A DNA stretch of 17,072 nt from Pullilachnospira_A gallistercoris (GTDB lineage Bacteria; Bacillota; Clostridia; Lachnospirales; Lachnospiraceae). The stretch is from the NCBI GenBank assembly GCA_018712125.1, contig DVHM01000188.1, positions 1-17,072 of the forward strand, given 5' to 3'. Position numbers and translations under genes: made by a program. Positions within the stretch are counted from its first letter, which is position 1. The number at the start of each line of letters is the position of its first letter. The notes beneath the pieces are model-generated. The model was not told the DNA's origin. It made no database searches and worked only from the letters and a program-made list of their open reading frames with translations. Positions 6,596 to 13,803 of the stretch are shown here, piece after piece.

Positions 6596-7660
6596 ATGAC
6601 AGGAAATGGAAAAGAAAATGGCTTTCGCGAGGCGGAAGCGGTGTTGCTGGCAAAGGAGGCTTCGGTAAATCTGAATCTCAGTGATTTCGCGCTTTTTCTA
6701 TCGGTTATGAAGAATAAAAAGGCGTTTCAGAATGTGCTTGAGATTATTCTGGATGAGCCGATTGATCTGGAAGAGGTAAAGGTAGAGGAGGTAATTTTGA
6801 ACAGCAGGGGGCAAAGAGCAATCCGGCTGGATGCCTGGGCCAGATCATCAGACAAACGCCAGTTTGCTGTGGAGATGCAGAATGATACAGAAAAGGATGA
6901 TGTGAGAAAAAGATCCAGATTTTATCAGGGGCTTATGGATGTGCCGAGTCTGAAATCGGGCAAGCAGACACAGTATCGATGGCTTCCGGCTACTGTGGTA
7001 ATTTTTATTACTATGGACGATATTTTTGGTATGGACCGGGCTATGTACACATTTACGGAGTGCTGTCGGGAGCTCCCGGAGTTGGAGTTGGGAGACGGCG
7101 TGACGAAAATTTTCTGTAATATGACCAGTAAAAATGGCAGAGAAGAATTGGTCAGTATGCTTCAGTATATGAAGCGCACAGATTTGAAGAACCCGGATAT
7201 TACAGACAGAAGCGATCGGTTAATAGAACTGGATGAGGTAGTTCAGGAAGTAAAATCGTCAGAGGAATGGGAGGAAGTTGAGATGAGTTTACTGCAAACC
7301 GGACTTTCGCGCGGCGAGGAAATCGGAAAGGAAATCGGGGAAAAGATCGGAAAGGAAATCGGAGAAAAGATCGGAAAGGAAATTGGAGAGAAGGTTGGGA
7401 AGGAAATTGGAGAAAAGATCGGGAGAAAAGCTGCTATCGCCCAGGCTTCGCTGAATATGTATGCCCGGGGAATGAAGATTTCAGACGCGGCGGCTATCCT
7501 GTCGGAGGATGAGGCAGTGATTGAAGATATTTACAAAATGGCGGAGAAAAGACCGGAATGTACCGTCGAAGATGTTATGGAAGAGGTTTTCGGGGTTCCC
7601 CGGATGTCTACACCACATCCAGAGGAACCGCATGATCAGGAGCAGGGAAGGCCTGATTGA
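6596..7660 (+). CDS. Rpn family PD-(D/E)XK nuclease (recombination-promoting nuclease / 'putative transposase')
   Basis: The 354-residue product carries the Rpn/PDDEXK_2 signature: R-L-D79-A ... F-A-V-E93-M-Q95, then a Y-Q-G-L-M-D helix (110-115) and the hydrophobic strand VVIFIT (134-139). D79, E93 and Q95 are the expected metal-binding and catalytic residues. Rpn proteins are RecA-independent DNases; E. coli members promote recombination and some act in phage defence. Residues 242-273 are four copies of an eight-residue G-K-E-I-G-E-K-I unit, probably coiled, before a C-terminal region (280-335). ATG 6596 is chosen for AGGGGGAA at 6583-6590; codons upstream are promoter and leader. Base composition is more AT-rich than in neighbouring genes, hinting at transfer. 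The last 53 bases overlap the convergent aldo/keto reductase gene and encode an unconserved-looking tail. Confidence 0.85.
   Translation: MTGNGKENGFREAEAVLLAKEASVNLNLSDFALFLSVMKNKKAFQNVLEIILDEPIDLEEVKVEEVILNSRGQRAIRLDAWARSSDKRQFAVEMQNDTEKDDVRKRSRFYQGLMDVPSLKSGKQTQYRWLPATVVIFITMDDIFGMDRAMYTFTECCRELPELELGDGVTKIFCNMTSKNGREELVSMLQYMKRTDLKNPDITDRSDRLIELDEVVQEVKSSEEWEEVEMSLLQTGLSRGEEIGKEIGEKIGKEIGEKIGKEIGEKVGKEIGEKIGRKAAIAQASLNMYARGMKISDAAAILSEDEAVIEDIYKMAEKRPECTVEDVMEEVFGVPRMSTPHPEEPHDQEQGRPD
7283..7660 (+). other. Possible intragenic CDS: C-terminal Rpn fragment (RpnS-like)
   Basis: An in-frame ATG (7283-7285, Met230 of the Rpn protein) lies eight bases after GGGAGG (7269-7274), a better ribosome binding site than most genes here have. 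It would give a 125-residue protein that lacks the nuclease core and consists of the eight-residue repeats plus the C-terminal region. In E. coli, rpn genes make such short products from internal starts, and these inhibit the full-length toxic nuclease. The site is seen in the sequence; its use is inferred. Confidence 0.4.
7322..7417 (+). repeat. 24-bp tandem repeat inside the Rpn gene, four copies
   Basis: The units are 7322-7345, 7346-7369, 7370-7393 and 7394-7417. The first two differ at one base; the third and fourth carry more changes; a partial fifth follows. Each encodes I/V-G-K-E-I-G-E-K. Since 24 is a multiple of three, copy number can change by slippage without breaking the frame. 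Confidence 0.9.
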
Positions 7661-8462
7661 GGATCGCCAGATCTTCCTCATCGAGAAAGATCTCAGAGGC
7701 TTTTGCGTTGGCGATGGCATGATCAGCCCGGGAAGCCCGGGGGATGGCGATGATATCGCCGCTGCGGATGACGAAGGCGAGAAGAATCTGCGGGATTGTT
7801 GCGGCGTGTTTCTCTGCAATCTGCTTTACCGCGACACTCTCAAAGAGTCCTCTGCGAAGTTCTCCGCCCTGTGCCAGAGGGCAGTAGGCCATGGCGGGGA
7901 TACTGTGGGAGCGCATCCAGGGCAGCAGATCATATTCGATTCCCCGGGATGCCAGATGATAGCAGAGCTGGTTAACCGCGCAGTGCCGACCACCGGGGAG
8001 TGACCAGAGTTCTTCCATGTCGTGGAGGCGGAAGTTGGATACACCCCACCGTCGGATTTTTCCCCGGGAAACCAGTTCCTCCATGCAGGCGACTGTTTCC
8101 GCTAACGGAACGCTGCCGCGCCAGTGAAGAAGGTAAAGATCCAGATAGTCTGTTCTCATCCGGCGAAGGGTCTGTTCACAGCAATCAAAAATCCGATTTC
8201 TCCCCGCGTTATGCGGATAGACTTTGGAGACAAGAAAGAGATTTTCTCTGGGCAGACCGGAGATGGTCTCGCCCACCAGTTCTTCGGCCTTTCCCTCGCC
8301 GTACATTTCCGCGGTGTCGATGAGTGCCATACCTGCGTCAATTCCGGCTAAAAGGGCCTCCCGTTCCTGTGCCCGGGAATGGTTGCCCTCCCCGAGAAAC
8401 CAGGTACCCTGACCGATTGCGTCTGTTTTTGTGCCGTCCGGCAGCATTACTTTTCGATTCAT
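7608..8462 (-). CDS. Aldo/keto reductase
   Basis: The 284-residue protein is a cytoplasmic NAD(P)H-dependent oxidoreductase of the AKR TIM-barrel superfamily. The catalytic tetrad is complete: D49 (L-I-D-T-A-E), Y54 (M-Y-G-E-G), K80 (L-V-S-K) and H113 (L-L-H-W). G-V-S-N-F and A-Y-C-P-L-A are the usual core motifs, and A-I-P-R-A-S before the C-terminus belongs to the cofactor phosphate-binding region. The end P-L-D-V-V is typical for the family, so the stop at 7608 is natural. The start follows AGGAGTG. It reads divergently from the MFS gene and convergently into the rpn gene. The substrate is unknown. Confidence 0.87.
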   Translation of the reverse strand: MNRKVMLPDGTKTDAIGQGTWFLGEGNHSRAQEREALLAGIDAGMALIDTAEMYGEGKAEELVGETISGLPRENLFLVSKVYPHNAGRNRIFDCCEQTLRRMRTDYLDLYLLHWRGSVPLAETVACMEELVSRGKIRRWGVSNFRLHDMEELWSLPGGRHCAVNQLCYHLASRGIEYDLLPWMRSHSIPAMAYCPLAQGGELRRGLFESVAVKQIAEKHAATIPQILLAFVIRSGDIIAIPRASRADHAIANAKASEIFLDEEDLAILNQAFPAPDHAVPLDVV

Positions 8463-8509
8463 ATTTCACTCCTGTGGCCTTTGCTATGTCAGCCGTTTTT
8501 CTGTTTCCC

Positions 8510-8518
8510 ATTGTAGCA
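8510..8518 (-). promoter_or_regulatory. Extended -10 element for the aldo/keto reductase
   Basis: On the minus strand this reads TGC-TACAAT, an extended -10 about 50 bases before the reductase start. No good -35 hexamer is seen at the usual distance, which extended -10 promoters can tolerate. Confidence 0.35.
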
Positions 8519-8569
8519 TATGCAAATCAAAAACGAAATAAAAACTGTGTGGTAAAGCCTATGGAAACA

Positions 8570-8578
8570 TGGTACAAT
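8570..8578 (+). promoter_or_regulatory. Extended -10 element for the MFS transporter
   Basis: TGG-TACAAT, with only a weak TGGTAA in the -35 position (8550-8555). Transcription would begin near 8585, leaving a leader of about 25 bases that contains AAGGAGG (8596-8602), seven bases before the TTG start at 8610. Confidence 0.45.
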
Positions 8579-8609
8579 CTCCTACAGACGCGAAGAAGGA
8601 GGGCAACCG

Positions 8610-9818
8610 TTGAAACTTACATACAAACATACGATTTATGCCTGTTTTCTCGGATATATTGTGCAGGCGATTGTCAATAATTTTGCGCCGCTTTTATTTC
8701 TGACCTTTCAGAGGACTTACGATATACCGCTTTCCCAGATAACGATGCTGGTCACGGTCAACTTCGGTCTGCAGCTTCTGGTGGACCTGTTGTCAGTGGG
8801 ATTTGTGGATAGAATCGGATACCGGGCGTCTCTGATCATCGCCCACGTGTGCGCGGCGGCGGGATTTCTTGGACTGACTATTTTGCCGGATCTTCTGCCG
8901 AGCCCATTTGCTGGTCTGCTGATTGCCGTGATGATTTACGCCGTGGGCGGAGGGCTTCTGGAGGTGCTGGTCAGCCCGGTGGTGGAGGCCTGTCCCACAG
9001 ACAATAAAGAAAAAGCCATGAGTCTTCTGCATTCCTTCTACTGCTGGGGGCATGTGGCGGTGGTGCTGATTTCCACGGTCTTCTTTACCGTTATCGGAAC
9101 ACAGCACTGGAAAATTCTGGCGCTGTTTTGGATGATTGTACCACTTTGCAATCTGGTACTTTTCGCAAAGACGCCGATTGCCCCGCTGATCGAGGATGGG
9201 GAAAAAGGGATGTCTGTGGGACAGCTCTTTTCCAACAAGATCTTCTGGGTGCTGCTGGTCATGATGGTTTGTGCCGGAGCCAGCGAGCAGGCGGTCAGCC
9301 AGTGGGCTTCGACCCTGGCGGAGAAGGGACTGGGCATCAGTAAGACCATGGGAGATCTGGCCGGCCCGATGGCATTTGCTGTTTTGATGGGAAGTTCCAG
9401 GGCCTTTTACGGAAAATTCGGGGAGAAGATCAACCTGGATCGTTTTATGGCGGGCAGCAGTATTCTCTGTGTGATTGCGTACCTGATGATTGCTGTTTTG
9501 CCCTATCCGGTGCTGAATCTGGTGGGCTGCGGTCTCTGCGGTCTGTCGGTGGGCATTATGTGGCCGGGGACCTTTTCCAAGGCGTCTGCGGCCATGCCTT
9601 TTGGCGGAACCGCTATGTTCGCTTTGCTGGCGCTGGCGGGGGATCTGGGATGCTCCGGCGGACCGACTTTTGCGGGAATGGTGGCAAGCGCGGCCGGGGA
9701 TGATCTGCAGAGAGGAATCCTCTGTGCGGTGCTGTTCCCGGCGTTGCTGCTTGTCATGATTTTTGTGCTGGGAAAGATGCGAAGAGAGAGGGATAGGGAG
9801 CAGGAAAAGCAGAATTGA
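8610..9818 (+). CDS. Major facilitator superfamily transporter
   Basis: This 402-residue integral membrane protein has about twelve hydrophobic spans in two halves with a loop near residues 190-210. The cytoplasmic loop between spans 2 and 3 has the MFS motif A-like G-F-V-D-R-I-G-Y-R (64-72). Segments such as H-S-F-Y-C-W-G-H-V and the Gly-rich spans recall the fucose/glucose permease-like (FHS) branch, but the substrate is not readable. The start is TTG at 8610, supported by AAGGAGG seven bases upstream; no ATG is available nearby. The C-terminus is a charged tail (KMRRERDREQEKQN). It diverges from the aldo/keto reductase and converges on nagA. Confidence 0.85.
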   Translation: MKLTYKHTIYACFLGYIVQAIVNNFAPLLFLTFQRTYDIPLSQITMLVTVNFGLQLLVDLLSVGFVDRIGYRASLIIAHVCAAAGFLGLTILPDLLPSPFAGLLIAVMIYAVGGGLLEVLVSPVVEACPTDNKEKAMSLLHSFYCWGHVAVVLISTVFFTVIGTQHWKILALFWMIVPLCNLVLFAKTPIAPLIEDGEKGMSVGQLFSNKIFWVLLVMMVCAGASEQAVSQWASTLAEKGLGISKTMGDLAGPMAFAVLMGSSRAFYGKFGEKINLDRFMAGSSILCVIAYLMIAVLPYPVLNLVGCGLCGLSVGIMWPGTFSKASAAMPFGGTAMFALLALAGDLGCSGGPTFAGMVASAAGDDLQRGILCAVLFPALLLVMIFVLGKMRRERDREQEKQN

Positions 9819-9819
9819 G

Positions 9820-9918
9820 CGCTGGTAAGGCAGGACTGGGAAAGGAAGAGAGTGCTGGCAAGACAGAGCCGGGAAACGAAGAAAACACAGGTAAAGTAGG
9901 ATTAAGAAAGAAAAGACG
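9820..9918. repeat. Degenerate 33-bp tandem repeat, three copies, between the MFS gene and nagA
   Basis: The units 9820-9852, 9853-9885 and 9886-9918 begin GCTGGTAAGGCAGGA, GCTGGCAAGACAGAG and ACAGGTAAAGTAGGA. In the frame shared by all three they read as eleven-residue units of the form A/T-G-K-x-x-x-G/R-K/N-E/K-E/R-x. Copies one and two differ partly by synonymous changes (GGT/GGC, GAG/GAA). No well-supported start or ribosome binding site precedes this frame. Confidence 0.55.
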
Positions 9919-9940
9919 GGCGGCTTCAGAGAACCGCCCG
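9903..9940 (-). terminator. Rho-independent terminator of the nag operon, spanning the nagA stop codon
   Basis: On the minus strand CGGGCGG (9940-9934) pairs with CCGCCCG (9923-9917) around a 10-base loop, followed by the T-rich run TCTTTTCTTTCTT. The nagA stop (9926-9928) lies in the loop. The plus strand has no T-run after the hairpin, so it serves only leftward transcription. Confidence 0.75.
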
Positions 9941-11161
9941 CAGTGTCAAATCCGGTGTTGTGAGAAGGAGATCCGCCCGTTTTCCGGGAGTGATGGAGCC
10001 CACTTCATCGTAGATGCCGATGATTCTGGCAGGATTGGCGGTGGCCGCAGCCACCGCTTTTTCTATGGGAATTCCGGCGGATACGGCATGGCGCATACAG
10101 TCGTAGAGGTTGGTGCAGGAGCCGGCGATGGTGCCGTCGGAGAGGGTGGCCAGATGCCTCCTTACCTGCACATCCTGTCCGCCAAGTGTATAAGTTCCGT
10201 CGGAAAGGCCAACGGCCCGCATGGAATCGCTGATCAGCACGACGCGGTCCGAAAACAGGGCAAAGGCTGCCCGGATGGCGCTGTCGTGATTGTGGATGCC
10301 GTCAGCGATCAGTTCCACCGCACACTGCGGCGTATCCAGGGCGGCTCCGATGGGACCGGGATTCCGATGGCAAAAATCCGGCATGGCGTTGTACAGATGG
10401 GTCAGATGGCAGGCGCCGGCGGCAAAGGCCTGCCGGGCGGTGTCATAGTCGCAGGAAGTGTGTCCGAGGGAGACGACGGTCTCCCCGGAAATTTCCCGGA
10501 TACATTCCATGGCGCCGGGCAGATTGGGGGCGATGGTAATCAGACGGATTCTGCCGTCGCTGATTTCATTGCATCTGTGGAAAAATTCCGGATCCGGCAG
10601 CCGGAGGCAGTCTTCCCGGTGGGCGCCTTTTTTGACCGGATCGAGAAAAGGTCCTTCCATGTTGATGCCTGCGATGCGGGCACACTTTTTTCCACCGGAT
10701 GCAGTGGAGGGAATGTTTTCCCGCGCCATATCCGAGGCAACTTTCGCTGCGGAGGCAAAAACTTCTGCCAACGTCTCCTCCGGCAGTGTCATGGAGGTGG
10801 GACAGTAGGAGGTAACGCCGTGGGCATATTCGTAGGCGAGAATTTCCTTCAGCCCCTTGATATCGCCGTCGGAGAAATCCCGTCCGACAGCCCCGTGGCT
10901 GTGAATGTCCACCAGGCCGGGAAGCAGCAGCATCCCCTCTGCATCCAGCTCCCCAAAATCGCCTGCGGATGTACCGGCTCGGCCGGCACTGAAATTGTCA
11001 TCCGCGGCATCGGAAACATGGCCGGAACCGCAGTCAATGCCAGCCTTGCGCCGCAGAGTTTCCCAATCTTCCTCCGTGAGGATGCCTCCTCCAGCGGTAA
11101 AGACGTCTCTTTTTACAAAGGTTTGATCTTCCGTAAAGACGAGGGCGTTTCGGATGCGCAT
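9926..11161 (-). CDS. nagA: N-acetylglucosamine-6-phosphate deacetylase
   Basis: The enzyme removes acetate from GlcNAc-6-phosphate to give glucosamine-6-phosphate in the cytoplasm. The 411-residue protein shows P-G-L-V-D-I-H-S-H-G (81-90), N-M-E-G-P-F with metal ligand E169, G-H-T with H234, T-H-L-Y-N-A-M with H255, I-A-D-G-I-H-N-H (285-292), and S-D-S-M with catalytic D312. About 30 Gly/Ser/Asp-rich residues (roughly 41-72) are inserted in the N-terminal beta-sandwich relative to the E. coli enzyme, and the C-terminus is some nine residues shorter. ATG 11161 is preferred; GTG 11164 directly before it is possible. GGAGGG inside the last codons of the hexosaminidase gene serves it. It is the last gene of a three-gene operon. 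Confidence 0.93.
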   Translation of the reverse strand: MRIRNALVFTEDQTFVKRDVFTAGGGILTEEDWETLRRKAGIDCGSGHVSDAADDNFSAGRAGTSAGDFGELDAEGMLLLPGLVDIHSHGAVGRDFSDGDIKGLKEILAYEYAHGVTSYCPTSMTLPEETLAEVFASAAKVASDMARENIPSTASGGKKCARIAGINMEGPFLDPVKKGAHREDCLRLPDPEFFHRCNEISDGRIRLITIAPNLPGAMECIREISGETVVSLGHTSCDYDTARQAFAAGACHLTHLYNAMPDFCHRNPGPIGAALDTPQCAVELIADGIHNHDSAIRAAFALFSDRVVLISDSMRAVGLSDGTYTLGGQDVQVRRHLATLSDGTIAGSCTNLYDCMRHAVSAGIPIEKAVAAATANPARIIGIYDEVGSITPGKRADLLLTTPDLTLRAVL

Positions 11162-11165
11162 CACA

Positions 11166-12833
11166 CTATCCCTCCTGTAGTTCTTTTATCAGAGCATCCA
11201 GTTCCAGAGGCGGAAACTGATCGTAAAGTTTGCTGCGGATCAGGCCGCAGACAATGGGAAGAAACCGTTCCATGCCAGCAGCTTTTGCCTGATGAATGAC
11301 CGGCTGCCAGGTCTTTAAGACAAGCTCTTTCTGGTGTTCCCCGCAGGGATCGGCATCTTCCACGGAGAGAAGTTGAAATCCCTCCCGGGTAAAATATGTC
11401 AGCAGTGTGCTGCAGCGGTTTCGGAAATCGGCAAGATCTCCGGCAGATCCCCACCCCCGCTCAGCTACGGCGAACATTCGGGGAAAGGCCCTGTCCAGAA
11501 GATCCTGGCGGGTCATGATACGCTCTGCCCAGAGAGCACATTCAATTCCAAACAGCTGGTCATCGGAGAGGATGGTTCCACTCCGAAGAACCGGTTCGAA
11601 CTGATATGCCTTACGCATGGGTGTCAGTTCCGGTGTGTAATCGAAATAGAAAGCGGGAGTGAAAGAGTAAATCCATTTTCTTTCTGCAAATGCCGCATCT
11701 TTCGTGCAATACGCGGGATTTTCCCCTTCTTCATCCCAGTACTGGCAGATGACATCTGCCGGAATCAGAGTGGATTTCAGGGAGTCATTCCAGCAGATGG
11801 CGGTCTTGCCCAATGTCTTAAGGAAATCTGCGATTTCCGCAGTAAAGTGTGCCTGAAGATCCTCCTCATCGGTAAGACCAAGCTCTTTCATTTTTTGTTG
11901 ACAGCTTTCACAGGTTTTCCATTCATCCTTGGGCGCTTCGTCGCCGCCAATATGGAAATAGGGGAAGGGGAAAAGGGAGGCCACCTCTGCCAGCAATTCT
12001 TTTACAAAATCCATAGCCTGTTCTTTGCCAACGCAGAGGATGCGCTTGTGGATGCCATACATGGAGGGGACTTCCAGGGGTTCCCCGCTACAGCTCAGCT
12101 CCGGGTAGGCGGCCAGAATCGCGCTGACATGACCGGGCATATCGATTTCTGGAACGATTTCTATGCCGCGGGCTCTGGCGTAAGAGACGATCTCGGCAAC
12201 CTCTTCCATTGTATAGTATCCGCCATAGCGGCTTCCATCGGGCTCCGTGCGCCAGGATCCGATAGAGTTCAGCTTTGGAAAACGGCGGCTTTCCAGACGA
12301 TATCCCTGGTCATCGCTGATGTGCCAGTGCAGACGGTTCATCTTGACGCGGGATGCCAGCTCGATCATGAGCAGTACGGTCTCCTTGTCGAAGAAGTGTC
12401 GGCTGCAGTCCATATGGAATCCGCGGTAGCCATAGAGCGGGGCATCTGCAATTTCCTGGCAGGGACAGGAGCCATTTCCTTCCAGAAGAAGCTGGTACAG
12501 TGTGGTCAGCCCCTGGATGTGGCCGGGATCGCCGGAAGCGGCAACGACTGCCTGTTCCTCAGAAATCGTAAGGCGGTAGGCCTCCGGGGCGAGGGCAGTA
12601 TCTTCGACAAGGGAGATGACAACAGTCTCTGCTGTGGAATTGTCGGCTTCGCCCGAGGAAACTTTGTCTTCCGATGAAAAGTGGAAAATGGTGTTCTCCA
12701 AAGTGGGAACGGTTTTCAGGCGATTTTCCAGAACGGCGAAAAGTTCTTTCCTGCCGTGGCAGAGACAGATTTTTTCCTTCAGGGAGAAGACGCCGGCTGT
12801 GAGTGTCTGGGTTCCGTTGATTTTCGGGATCAT
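11166..12833 (-). CDS. Intracellular beta-N-acetylhexosaminidase, glycoside hydrolase family 20
   Basis: The 555-residue enzyme should release terminal beta-linked GlcNAc or GalNAc by the substrate-assisted GH20 mechanism. An N-terminal alpha/beta GH20b-like domain (about 1-125) precedes the TIM barrel, which has Y-G-Y-R-G-F-H-M-D-C-S-R (about 134-145), H-W-H-I-S-D-D-Q-G-Y-R (169-179) and the catalytic pair D298-E299 in F-H-I-G-G-D-E-A-P. No signal peptide or sorting motif is present, so it acts on imported substrates in the cytoplasm. ATG 12833 has AGGAGGT eight to nine bases upstream; an in-frame ATG at 12866 lacks this. It lies 40 bases after nagB and four bases before nagA. Natural substrates could be chitobiose or host-glycan fragments. 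Confidence 0.9.
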   Translation of the reverse strand: MIPKINGTQTLTAGVFSLKEKICLCHGRKELFAVLENRLKTVPTLENTIFHFSSEDKVSSGEADNSTAETVVISLVEDTALAPEAYRLTISEEQAVVAASGDPGHIQGLTTLYQLLLEGNGSCPCQEIADAPLYGYRGFHMDCSRHFFDKETVLLMIELASRVKMNRLHWHISDDQGYRLESRRFPKLNSIGSWRTEPDGSRYGGYYTMEEVAEIVSYARARGIEIVPEIDMPGHVSAILAAYPELSCSGEPLEVPSMYGIHKRILCVGKEQAMDFVKELLAEVASLFPFPYFHIGGDEAPKDEWKTCESCQQKMKELGLTDEEDLQAHFTAEIADFLKTLGKTAICWNDSLKSTLIPADVICQYWDEEGENPAYCTKDAAFAERKWIYSFTPAFYFDYTPELTPMRKAYQFEPVLRSGTILSDDQLFGIECALWAERIMTRQDLLDRAFPRMFAVAERGWGSAGDLADFRNRCSTLLTYFTREGFQLLSVEDADPCGEHQKELVLKTWQPVIHQAKAAGMERFLPIVCGLIRSKLYDQFPPLELDALIKELQEG

Positions 12834-12873
12834 AGTGTGTACCTCCTGTGTTACATGATAGAACATTTATCCT

Positions 12874-13722
12874 TTAAAGAACCGCGAATGTGGGTTTTCT
12901 TCGTGCGGACAGGCCGTCTGCCAGCAACTGTCCGGCCGCCTCATCAGCGATAACCGTGACATCGGGATGAAGTTGTAAAATGGACGCAGGCACCTGGGGC
13001 GTTACCGGCCCGCAGAATGCCGCCTGAAGGGCCTGCGCTTTCTGTGCGCCATTGGCGAGAAGCAGGATTTTTTTCGCGGAAAAAATACCGCCGATTCCCA
13101 TCGTGCAGGCCCGGGTAGGAACATCGTCGATGGAACTGAAAAAACGTGCGTTGGCCTGTCTGGTATTCTCCGCCAGTATAACGGTGTGTGTGTTTCGGAT
13201 AAAGGTATCTCCGGGTTCGTTGAAACCGATATGACCGTTTCTGCCGATGCCGAGAAGTTGAAGATCTGTTCCACCCAGAGAGCGCAGAAGTTCGTCGTAT
13301 CGGCGACAGGCTTCTGCAAGGGCGGTCTCGATATCCTGATTGGTTTCGTTTCGGATGCCGCCGATAGACGGGGGTATGTTTTTCCTGCAATCAGAAAGAC
13401 TCTCAGGAATTTCCGGAAAGAAGGTCCGGTCTGCAGAAAGGCCAATACCGTCGAAGAGATTCTTTCGCATAAATGAACGGTAGCTCTGGGGATGCCCGGC
13501 GGAAAGACCGAGATACTCATCCAGATTAACGGTAGTGATGTGTGAGCAGTCCAGTCTGCCTGCCCGGTAAAGTTCGGTCAGCTTCCGGTAGGTTCCAACC
13601 GGAGTGGAACCGGTGGCAAGACCGAGAACAGCGTCTGGTTTTAAGGTAATCTGAGCGAAGAGCAGAGCGGCGGCCTTTTCGCTCATTTTTTCATAGTTTT
13701 TTACCAGATAGAAGCGTGACAT
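12874..13722 (-). CDS. nagB: Glucosamine-6-phosphate deaminase
   Basis: The enzyme converts glucosamine-6-phosphate to fructose-6-phosphate and ammonia, feeding amino sugars into glycolysis. The 282-residue protein shows the phosphate loop G-L-A-T-G-S-T-P-V-G (34-43), N-L-D68-E-Y-L with the catalytic Asp, and G-I-G-R-N-G-H164-I-G-F-N-E169-P with the ring-opening His and Glu. Asn162 stands where E. coli has Asp141, a substitution allowed in the family signature. About 15-20 extra residues near 108-128 make it somewhat longer than the usual 240-265. The start follows GGGGAGGATC. It is first in the nagB-GH20-nagA operon; no regulator gene is adjacent. Confidence 0.92.
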   Translation of the reverse strand: MSRFYLVKNYEKMSEKAAALLFAQITLKPDAVLGLATGSTPVGTYRKLTELYRAGRLDCSHITTVNLDEYLGLSAGHPQSYRSFMRKNLFDGIGLSADRTFFPEIPESLSDCRKNIPPSIGGIRNETNQDIETALAEACRRYDELLRSLGGTDLQLLGIGRNGHIGFNEPGDTFIRNTHTVILAENTRQANARFFSSIDDVPTRACTMGIGGIFSAKKILLLANGAQKAQALQAAFCGPVTPQVPASILQLHPDVTVIADEAAGQLLADGLSARRKPTFAVL

Positions 13723-13783
13723 GATAAATGATCCTCCCCGGGGACAGGCTGCATCAGGCCCCTTTTTGTCAGATGTTAATGTT

Positions 13784-13797
13784 ATGCACTCGTGTAT
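13784..13797. promoter_or_regulatory. Candidate operator at the nagB transcription start
   Basis: ATGCAC-TC-GTGTAT is an inverted repeat with five of six matching arm positions. It would cover about +1 to +14 of the nagB transcript, where a repressor would block initiation. It does not match the known NagR (GntR-type) site as I recall it, so the regulator is open. Confidence 0.3.
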
Positions 13798-13803
13798 GTT
13801 TCT

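Noticed and set aside
6526..6684. Small upstream frame starting at ATG 6526 and overlapping the rpn start out of frame
   Set aside because: No Shine-Dalgarno sequence precedes it; the ATG is in the loop between arms B and C. Leader-peptide control is not excluded but not supported.
9815..11299. Long open frame on the plus strand (about 494 codons) opposite nagA
   Set aside because: It lies antisense to a clear nagA with all family motifs, begins at a TTG overlapping the MFS stop without a ribosome binding site, and its translation is Gly/Ala-rich with no domain.
11334..12677. Long open frame on the plus strand (about 447 codons) opposite the GH20 gene
   Set aside because: It is the antisense shadow of a well-supported hexosaminidase; no start signal and no recognisable motif.
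13234..13239. Asn162 in NagB in place of the catalytic Asp of the E. coli enzyme
   Set aside because: The family signature allows Asp or Asn at this site, and Gram-positive enzymes with Asn are normal; the other catalytic residues are present.
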